Of a stretch of 64,000 bases of DNA, positions 9,280-18,800 are shown in pieces. The stretch spans positions 1,052,686 through 1,116,685 of the forward strand of contig NC_016479.1 in assembly GCF_000227115.2 (NCBI RefSeq). The letters run 5' to 3'. The notes below the pieces were generated by a model that saw only the letters and a program-made list of their open reading frames with translations, ran no database searches and was not told the origin of the DNA. A program made the translations under genes and the position numbers. Positions within the stretch are counted from its first letter, which is position 1. Each line of letters begins with the position of its first letter. Origin of the DNA: Naumovozyma dairenensis CBS 421 (lineage: Eukaryota; Ascomycota; Saccharomycetes; Saccharomycetales; Saccharomycetaceae).

Positions 9280-10527
9280 TTAAAATAACTTATCTAATTC
9301 AAATTCTCCATCAGCATTCTTTGTAAAAACTCCTTTCTCAGTGACTATTCCATCAATAAAGGCATGGGTTGTGATATCAAAGGCAGGGTTCCAAACATTG
9401 ATTTGAGGAGGTGAAATACCAACTTTGGCACTCACTGGTTCCTCCTTTTCATTTAAGACTGGTTTATTAGTGTTCAAATCAATAGCTGTACCTGTAACAT
9501 GTCTAAACTCATCGGCATGACGTTCTTCGACGATAATATCTTCCCCAGTTTGTGTGATATTGTCAATTGTGGTATTTGGCGCAACCACAAAAAATTTGAT
9601 ACCAAATTGTTTACAAAGAATGGCCAATTGGAATGTACCAATCTTGTTGGCAGTATCTCCATTACGAACAATCCTATCTGCACCTACAAATGCGGCTTTG
9701 ATCGGAACAGGAGAAGTCTGTATTCTATATGCAACAGAACTATCGGTAATTAAGGTTGCTGGGATCTGTTCTTGAACCAGCTCATATGCTGTCAATCTTG
9801 AACCTTGGTTATATGGCCTGGTTTCGAGCGGATAGACATGGACCATTTTGGACTGAGAATTTTCAGTTGTTTTTGCCTTCTTCTTTATATTTGTAGGATA
9901 TGATTTCGTTTTCGAATCCTCCCACAACGAACGAATCACACCCAATGCGGTACCATACCCTGAAGTAGCTAAGGAGCCAGTGTTACAGATGGTTAAAACT
10001 GCAAATTCATCTTTGAAACCTTCTTTCTCTAAGGTATCTAGTAAAAACTTTGCACCGTTGTCACCCATTTTCTTATTATTACTTAAATCATCGTTAATTA
10101 ATCTTTTAACAAATTCAAATAATGATCTATCGAATGCTTTTATATTATCAGATTTGTTTAGGGTAGTTGATATTTCTTTCAAAGCATTGGACAAATTAAC
10201 AGCTGTAGGTCTACTACTTAGCAAAAAAGCTAATCTGTCCTGGAATCTCGAACGTACATCATTCCAGTTCGAAAGGTTGTAGTACCATTGTGACTTGGTG
10301 AAAGATTCTTTTTGTAATAGTTGGATTTCTAATAATACAGACAAGGAGCCTACTATAGCAATGGCAGGAGCCCCTCTTACTTGCATAGTTTTGATAACCC
10401 TATAACCATCATCTATGGAGTGGATTGGGATGTATTTGGTAGTGTAAGGAAGTAATAATTGGTCTAAGACCTCAACAGTGACATTAGCAGGATTGCTTTT
10501 ATTGAACTTTATAGCTTCTAGAGACAT
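9280..10527 (-). CDS. MRI1: Methylthioribose-1-phosphate isomerase
   Basis: Converts 5-methylthioribose-1-phosphate to 5-methylthioribulose-1-phosphate in the methionine salvage pathway. The product is 415 aa (S. cerevisiae Mri1 411). The eIF2B-like isomerase fold is clear. The motif RGAPAIAIVG begins at about 51. The catalytic Cys (about 181) lies in ICNTGSLATSGYGTALG. TRPYNQGSRLTAYEL lies at about 236-250, and the catalytic Asp (about 284) in VGADRIVRNGDTANKIGTF. Both catalytic residues are intact. The ATG (MSLEAIKF) is the natural start for the family. In S. cerevisiae it lies between HOB2 and CLB2; here its CLB-side neighbour is the repeat cluster, then CLB5. Confidence 0.95.
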   Translation of the reverse strand: MSLEAIKFNKSNPANVTVEVLDQLLLPYTTKYIPIHSIDDGYRVIKTMQVRGAPAIAIVGSLSVLLEIQLLQKESFTKSQWYYNLSNWNDVRSRFQDRLAFLLSSRPTAVNLSNALKEISTTLNKSDNIKAFDRSLFEFVKRLINDDLSNNKKMGDNGAKFLLDTLEKEGFKDEFAVLTICNTGSLATSGYGTALGVIRSLWEDSKTKSYPTNIKKKAKTTENSQSKMVHVYPLETRPYNQGSRLTAYELVQEQIPATLITDSSVAYRIQTSPVPIKAAFVGADRIVRNGDTANKIGTFQLAILCKQFGIKFFVVAPNTTIDNITQTGEDIIVEERHADEFRHVTGTAIDLNTNKPVLNEKEEPVSAKVGISPPQINVWNPAFDITTHAFIDGIVTEKGVFTKNADGEFELDKLF

Positions 10528-10994
10528 TCTGGTAATTGTTTTGGTAGATATTTTTCTTTCAAGGCAACAATATCAATCGACCTAATGTAGGAAAGTTTCT
10601 TAGCATACCTTATCTAGAATAAATACTTTTACTTCTGAATAGCGATGCAATTTGTAAGCATTACGTCCGAATTTTTTTTTTTTTTTTAAGTTATCTCAAG
10701 ATGATACTGGAGATATTTCCCGAGGACAGGCATCTAAAAGTTCCTTTTTCGGTGTTTGGGATCTTGCGCGTTCGAGGATAATACGTAAAGGTTACATAAC
10801 GCATCTGTTTTGATTTGGGGAACGGGTGCTTTATCGTCTATTCCTTAATCCATTTTTTTATAAATATTGGGAATGAAGTCACACAAATAAAACTATAGAA
10901 CTTATGGCTTACGATAAGTTTACGTATATTGTTAACCTTAGGAGAAAAAAAAATAAAAATAAATTTCTATGACTTTGAGTTTAGTAAAAAATAA
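10528..10994. other. MRI1 promoter region
   Basis: This 467 bp stretch lies between the MRI1 start and tRNA-Leu. It holds a T17-type run at about 10670-10687 and no frame or RNA gene that I can support. Confidence 0.5.
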
Positions 10995-11076
10995 TGATAC
11001 CCGCGGGGTTTGAACCCGCGCCTCCGTAGAGACCAGGACCTTAACCTGGCGCCTTAGACCACTCGGCCAGAGTATC
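10995..11076 (-). tRNA. tRNA-Leu (AAG)
   Basis: An 82-nt type II tRNA with a long variable arm. The acceptor is GATACTC with 3' strand GGGTATC (one G-T pair). The D-arm GCCGAGTGGTCTAAGGC is typical of leucine tRNAs. The anticodon stem CCAGG/CCTGG encloses the loop TTAAGGT, so the anticodon is AAG, decoding CUU and, as inosine, CUC. The T-arm is GCGGG-TTCAAAC-CCCGC. No intron. S. cerevisiae reads this box with GAG and UAG tRNAs instead, as I recall. Confidence 0.93.
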
Positions 11077-11159
11077 CGAAAAGCTGCTTTTAATATCAGT
11101 AATAACTCCTCAACCAATGTCCAAATTTCTGAAAAACCAAACTTTAATGAATGAAATTG

Positions 11160-11276
11160 TGCTGGAACAATACTTGTAGTAAGTGTTACTACTAATATCC
11201 TACGATAAAAGTTTAGATATCAAAATTGGTACAATGTCCTCTAATATGACGCGAAATGATTACCGAACCTGGTAAA
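11160..11276 (+). mobile_element. Truncated Ty1-like LTR fragment
   Basis: It starts TGCTGGAAC, like the TGTTGGAA start of Ty1/Ty2 delta elements. About 117 bp of sequence then matches the following LTR piece in order: AATATCCTACGAT, AAAGTTTAGATA, then a block like TAATATGACGCGAAATGATT. It stops exactly where the second copy begins, so it is a 5' fragment cut off by, or tandem with, that copy. Confidence 0.55.
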
Positions 11277-11710
11277 TGCTGGAATGATATTCTTGCTAGA
11301 TGGTACTATTAATATCCTACGATGAAAGTTTAGATACCAAGCTTGGTATAATGTCTTCTAAGATGACACGAAAAGATTATCAAATATGGTAAAGACCGAA
11401 GAACCACAGACACCGACTGACGCGACTAACATTGAGTTGCCATTTCTGTCAACGAAATATATTCTCGTGTTTTCTATCCTGCCATTAGAAAGGTATAAAT
11501 AGACCAATAACTCGAAGTTTCAATTCCTGATTTTCCTGTTGTTATGTTTTTATATTTTATATTTATTATACTTTATATTTTTATTTACTTTCAAGAAGAA
11601 CGAACTCAATTATACTTATATTATCAGAGACTATTAATCATAATTAAAATAAACTCATATAAAGCTTATTTACATTCAAGATGGAATTTTACAATACGAA
11701 TAACACAGGA
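11277..11710 (+). mobile_element. Ty1-like solo LTR (3' end approximate)
   Basis: It begins TGCTGGAATGATATTC and carries a TAAGATGACACGAAAAGATT block similar to the AGAAGATGACGCAAATGATG block of S. cerevisiae delta elements. A TATAAAT box lies at 11494-11500. Near the end an ATG at 11681 opens 31 codons, which may recall the Gag start that lies within the Ty1 LTR. The right boundary is a guess. It lies upstream of tRNA-Leu, the usual Ty1 target zone. Confidence 0.5.
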
Positions 11711-12787
11711 TATCAAAGAATGGATGCTTCCGAGCGAATTGAGATCATACACCTAGGAACACATACCATACTCTGACACTATAATCTAAGTATTCTATTG
11801 GAATATATGGTACATATGTGTCTATTTGCTAAAAGGACATTGATTTACTGACACACAATAATGTCGTAACGTCCGGTAGATATGCCGAGACGACAAGGAA
11901 AAAGAAATTGACACGATGAGATATCATCGAGAAACCAATAAGAGATACGTTATATATAGGACTCTTTGGCAAATGCTAAAAGAGGACGACTGATTATACC
12001 TTGAAAATGTGTTAGTAACATTGCTACACATATTTCTCCCAATTTAACTGATCCAAAGGACAGTTATGACTTATTTCCAACATATTCAGTTTACAATTTA
12101 TTAACTACACTAACATAAAGTCCAAACCCCATGATCTCAGCTTTAAACTTTGTTTCAGGCGGTACGCCTTGGTGGTTTCTGGATGAGTTAATTTGATGAC
12201 ACATTTACTTGATAGTGTTTTTATTATATCTCTCACTGGTCTATTTAAGTAATATGATACTTGTAAAGAACCTCTTTTCCATTTAGTGACAATGAAAAAT
12301 CTTTTTACTTTTATATAAAGAAGCTTGATCTGCCTCTTCTCATTCTTTTTCTCTTTACACCTGTTTCGTTTATCTTCATACATTCATCTAATTGTCAACC
12401 CTTCCCGATTGCTTACATACTATAGGCTGAATAATTCCATTGCATATATGCCTGTAACTGGGAGGGCCTTAAAATGCTACTGACCATCACGTAGTCACTT
12501 GTATAAAAGTTCCATATTTTACCTAGAAATGGAAATGTGTCGTATTTAGCGTAACAACATGATAAAGCAAACGGAACCGATGACATATCTGAGAATATTA
12601 GGCTCAGGAAAAGGCCCATCAGTTATACTACTTTATGACAACAAGGCATGTAATAGTTATTGGTTGATATCCCTCGTGGTTAGCACAGACTCGAAAAATT
12701 AAAGAACATTTTATTTAGGTAATCAAATTGATTATACAAAGATCACACTTCTTAATATCTTTTCTCAATTCTATAATATAATGCAGG

Positions 12788-12788
12788 G

Positions 12789-12829
<41 letters not shown>
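12788..12829. repeat. (TA)n(GT)n microsatellite
   Basis: About 19 bases of TA repeat run straight into about 22 bases of GT repeat, just beyond the HOB2 stop codon. Probably length-variable; inside or next to the HOB2 3' UTR. Confidence 0.9.
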
Positions 12830-12839
12830 ATAGCTGGGT

Positions 12840-15800
12840 TTAAGTATCCGATGGATAAAATGGTTTTATATCGTCCTCATCCTTGTCTTCTTCAACTGAA
12901 TCTAATTGGTGGCTATTGGATTTTCTGGAAGAACTAATAGATGGCCTTGACTCAAATGAGCTTGGATATCTTTTATCTCGCAAATGTTTCTCTTCTGATT
13001 CGGCATCCGATTTCAATATTCTAGATATATCCATTGATATCTTTAGCTTATTTTCCTTCTTATGTGGTATAAATTTATTACCTATAATTCTTCCAAGATG
13101 TTGCAAAACGATTTTAATGACATCTTTCTTCAATGCAGCAAAGAATTCGTCTCGAGACCATAATTTATTATAATATTCTAGCACGGGGACATTGACGATC
13201 AAATCATTTACATCGGTCAACAATTTATGTGCACCCTTATAACAAACGGACATCGTCGTTCTCTTAATCGTTATTTCTCCAACATTGAAATATACACTAG
13301 ACCTTTTGACCATCTCATCGATGCTTTCCTTACTAAATATTGAACTTGGAATCCTAGTTGGTTCTTTCCTAACTAGCGTGGGGCTATTGGGTGTTGGACT
13401 ATTCGATAGGTTATGAATACTGCTCAAATCCCAAGAGTCTACATCTCTCATCTGCTTAGCAGACGCTAGCGCTGGAGAAAGTTTTGTATACGAACCGTTT
13501 CTTGATATTATTGGACTAACAGAATCTTCATTTCCTAAGATATAACTTTCAGGGATTTCTACATTAGAATCAATTTTAGGGAACAAGTAATTCATAAGCT
13601 TTTCAGAAGTAACATGATCCATTTTGAACACAATAGGCTGTAGAGAAACAACCATCTTCTCCAAGTTAGATATACCACCAATGGGCGGCCCTTGGGCCCA
13701 AAATATCTGTACTAATGGAATATCTTTATCATATTCTATATGGCTTTCAAACGGAACGATTAACTCGACGTATGCAGGGTCCCTTTGTTGATTAAAACAT
13801 CTCAAAGAGCTTATAGTAATACTATTACTGTTAAATCCGGCAGAATTTTGTGATCTGCTAAAAGTAGAACTCCCAAGACTTATTGTTATGAACGGCTGCG
13901 TCTTTTCATTATACAATTCCCAAACCAAATCATCTGTACCCACTAGCCACCTTAATTTTTTTTGGGGAACTCTTTTCCAGCTTATCAACCATATCATAAT
14001 TTTTTTGATTGCTGTCATCAAAAGCGCTAATTTCAATACGTTCGTTTGTATTTCGAAGTTCAACCTTTGAGAGTTCCGGTGGAAAAGACGATCATCATTT
14101 ATTTTCAAAAACGATCTTGTGTAATATAAATCTCGGACGTTGTTTTGTAAATTAGTCACGATAGAGGCATCGAATTTATCTAGGTTATTACGAACCTCTT
14201 CAGCGAATAATATTTTACTTAGTTTTTCGACTTTCTCGTCAAAACTTGAACCGAAAGAGAGCAAATCTTGACAAATTGCAAAAACCGCACAATACTGCTG
14301 TGAAGTGGAAGTTAAGATCAGGCCAGGGAAACCCATACGGAATTTAGAATCAGTAGATATGTCGGTAATACCTTTGTCACTGATGTAGAGTGGATTTGGT
14401 ACAGTAAGCGTACAGAACATCGATCTTCGGCGTAAGAATACATGCCTTTCTAAAAGTGAACCATCAAAGCACATTTCGAAGGGGATCCATGGAGGCCATT
14501 TCCCAGAATTCTTGTCAGCTCCGTAATTATTGTTCCAATGTAATGAGTTTATTGGAGACAATAAAATATCGTCTTGAAACAATGTAAACAATTGAATATC
14601 TTTTGAAACAGCACAATATCTAGTCTCAGCTACTGTATCCACATCAAGCGCAATCCTTTTTCCTGAGTTACCAATTACCTGAATTATATCAATGATCCCA
14701 ACTTCAACATCCCTAGCTGCTAATATAATAGTTGCTCGGGGTTCACACGGTGAACTTATTTGAACTTGAGGGGATATTAATCTTATTAAGTAATTATCGA
14801 CTGAGTCAAAACTCTCGTTAGGAATTTCCCTAATTATCTCTTCAAATTGTTCGATGAATTCTATGTTTGAAATATCATTGTCATCCCCCATTGAATCTGG
14901 ATCTTCCACAGAAGTTTTTACATGGTTTAAAACATTTGAAAGAACTTTTTTAAGAATGCCCATTGATTTATAAGTCATAGCATATTCCATAGACCGTCTT
15001 TCTTGCATAGTTGTAGTGTATTCTAACAAATGATCCCTAATCTTCTTATCAATTTTTAATTGAATATTATGTATTATGAATCTATTGTCGAATGTTGATT
15101 CCAGTTGGACCGTAGAAGCTCGTCTCATTGACACAAATGATTCCACTGTATTTGTTCTGAGAAGGCATGAATTTACTGACGTACCGCTGACTTCTGAAGG
15201 AATATATTGAAGATCATTTATAGAGCTTCTACTGGAATCAGAAGCAGAGATACTGTCTGGCGTTTCCTCCGAAAGCTTCAGGTCCTTTAAAATATTATGA
15301 ACTATATGAAAGCGATGATGCAACTCTTTCAATTCTAAGTTTAGATTCTTTTTGCGTTTAAGAGCTTCCTTATTTTTACTAGGGAGAGATGAGTTATCTG
15401 CCATCTTAGCTAAGTTTTCTTGAACTTTCTCGATTTCAGTTTCAATTTCATTTAATCTTTGTTGAGCTAATTTTTCTTGGGTTCTTTCAGGATGATTCTG
15501 TCCAATCAAACATCGATGCGAATTCTCACCTCCAAATGGATATGCTACAGTATAGCCATTATCATTGATTTTTCTAAAGTATGATATACGAGGTGAGTAT
15601 AACAATGGAATAGCCTCCAATTTTAGAGGTAACGATGAATTGGATGAAATTTGATTCAGGTCGACATAGTCATCTTGGTCATACCAGTCCGATTCTTGCA
15701 GTAGATTAAGCGTGTCGCGAATTGGGGTAGAATCCTCCAAACTTTGAAGAATAGTTGGATAATTACCTATATTAAATATCTCCTTCACGGCGTTTTTATC

Positions 15801-18800
15801 GAAAGTTGTCGCAATAATTCGGATATCAGCTTCTGCACAATCTATTTCACCAGTACTCATTTTTAGCTTCCAAACAGGCTTGGAACGGTTTAATCTTTCG
15901 TTCTGGTGAGTTAGCTTAATCCTACGCTGGTGTAAGTCAATTTTTAAAGAGCCAAATCTACCTTTCAAACCAATATAGCCAGTTTCGTTACTTTCATTTA
16001 TGTCATATTGTGCTGTAATGTGTCGGTATGTATGTGTTATGGTCATTGGTGCCAAATGCAATTGGTATTTTATTGTAAATAATGCTCTACCAAATTTTGT
16101 CTTATTTTGAATTAGATCGGGAAACAAAGGACCTTGTCGTATTGGTCCCGATGTAAATATGTGAAACAAATTCCACCAGGACATAAAGTGGCTAAGAGAA
16201 TTAGGTGCCAAATAAAGACAATTTTGTGCTGATTTTCCTGAAGAAAAGACGCCAAACGAAAGATGGATAAATGCACTTCTAAATCCACGGTACGAGTCAT
16301 AATCATGAATTTCCGTTACATGACTAGGATGTATCAATTGTATATCATAGTGTGGCCTCTTTGGCACTGTCCTCTTTGCAATCCCTGGTTCAGTTATGTC
16401 CCCTTGCTCAAACAAGAAGCCCATCTTCCAAACAACTTGGCTACTTAACCTCATATATATTTTTTCGAACTTATTAGCTTCTGTAAAATCACGAACACCA
16501 AGCCGAAAATTCTTGGACTCAATCTTTAAGAATTCCTTTGGGTCATCGGTATCATGTAATCTCATCACAGTTCCACCTGACCAACAAAAAGAGAGGCCAG
16601 CTCCATCATCTGTAATTTTGTATGGGTCATTAGATCCCTTAATATTAAGATGAAACTCACTTTGTTTTGAGAGTTCATATATCCATGTACCGTGAACAAG
16701 AAATCTGAATTTATCCCAAAAACCAAGTTTTTGCGACGGATCTAGTTTAGGTTTGGTAAGGAAGTCGAACCACATCATAAGTGATTCATAACCTGGTTGC
16801 AATGATTTCCCCCACGTTACTGATGCTGGTGTAGATGAAATAACATTTGATTTCAAATTAAAATATGTTTTAACAGAGTTTATTGTCCTGATGATATGGG
16901 AGCCATATATCGAATTAGTTTTCGCATACGATTCTTTTGTAGCGGATGGGACAAATGGTACATATACGGTGTTTAATGCGAACACTTCTGGCATCTTTTC
17001 TGCTAAGACAACATCACCTGTAGTATATGTGTCCGGTAAAGAAATGACAGGTATTGGATAATCTCTCAGTCTTAGTTCCCATAAACCAGTTTTTACATTT
17101 ATACCCAGCACAATAAGTAAAGTAAACAACATGTCAGACGGTAGTCCTTTCCCATACTTGTATAAGAAATTCATATAATCATCGATTGGAAATGATGGCT
17201 TTTGTAATCGAAGATCAAGATTTTCGACCACGAGATTTGCTGTTGTACTTGACGACGGTGAAGAAAAAAGATAGTATTCTTCCATTAGTTTCACGTTCTT
17301 TCTGATATAACATTTTGAACCTTGAAAAGTTAATTTGGCCTTTCTATATCTTGCAATCCAAGAAGTTGAAAAATGCTCCAGCAGTTTTTGTAGATAATTA
17401 TTTTCAAATTTCTTCCTATAATGCGGTACATTGTTTAGGTTTCTACGGTTTATGAAATGACCGGCACTAGAGTCTTTCCCTAAGTTGTCTAACTTCGCTA
17501 ATCTTGTTTCTAGTTCCTTCAATTTTTGTAGACGCTCTCGCTGTTCCAATAATCCAACTTTCAAAATCAATCCCAGCTCTTGTTCGAATGGATCTTCCTC
17601 TATATCGATCAGTACTGCTTCAGCCGTAAGTTCAATTGTTGGCAATTTGATAGGAGTTTCTGGTAACGGATATAATCTTTGAAACTCACTCAAGGATGAA
17701 AATGCTAGTTTAAGTTGTTTAAATGACTTGAACATTGTAATAAAGTTATCAACGATAAGGTAAAACCTGAAATGGTATTCCGTATGGAATTGTATCAGAG
17801 ACGTTGAGATATTTAACTCTTCCTTTCCAAGTAAAGATTTAATATCAACTTCAAAATCACTCACTGTCATTAAAGCAACACGGACTTTACTATTTTTAAT
17901 ATATACTGACTTCACAAAAGATGAAATTAATCGAATAAATAATATGTTCCTATTGGAGAGATAGGTTATGTCTTCGATTAATAGCAATAATGGAACGTCC
18001 TCTGGTAGATTCAGCTGAACGAAAAGTTTACCTATCTCAATATCAATATTATTCATGAGTTCTGTAACGTTTTTCTTTTTATTCTTTACTTCTTTGCTTT
18101 GTGGAAGATAATGACTCGCAATGCTGCTGATGTAAAAACTCAACCATATAATGTTAGTATCAAATTTAACTTCAATCACAGGTAAATTAATGATTGTTTT
18201 CTTATTCAGATCAGTCGACATAGAAAAGTTTGATAGTTTTAATATGGTGTCAGAAACACTTTCATTCGAGAGATTATCCATTATACGAAATAAAGAAGCA
18301 TCTGACATTCCGAAATGTTTTTCAAAAGGAGTTAACAATAAATTTGACTCATGGAGTACAATTTTGGTACCACGAGTGATACTTGTTAGATTAAAGGCGT
18401 CAGTGTCAGCTGGATCTAGTATTTTGGGGAGAACGTTGGAAACTAGTAATGAGAACGATGTGTCTTTAAATCTCAATTTTAGCGACCAATTTAATTTAGG
18501 TTTTATAGTTATTTCAGAAGTAGGAGGGCGATGGACGTCTTCCATTTCAGATTTTGCTTTTCGAAGTTCTTCTAGAAGGTAATGAAGTTCTGAAAATACA
18601 ATGGATACTTGATTTAGAACGGTGATATCTTCTAGCGTAATATGCGAGTGTCTTAAAGTTCCTTGAATATCTATAGAAGAAACTGACCATTCATCAAAGA
18701 ACATATCAGATCGTTCTTGTTCGAAAATTGGAATTGAGATTGAGGTTTCATTTGGAATTGATGACATTTTCAAATATGACATATTTGTGCCAACAATTTT

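Larger units (their letters stand above)
11077..12839. other. LTR remnants and gene-free spacer before HOB2
   Basis: The left part (11160 to about 11710) holds two Ty1-like LTR pieces listed separately. From about 11710 to 12839 I see no recognisable gene. Two small ATG-started minus-strand frames follow one another at 12413-12619 (68 codons) and 12105-12383 (92 codons, very basic). Neither resembles a protein I know and both may be chance. The HOB2 mRNA 3' end and a TA/GT microsatellite occupy the right edge. Confidence 0.5.
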
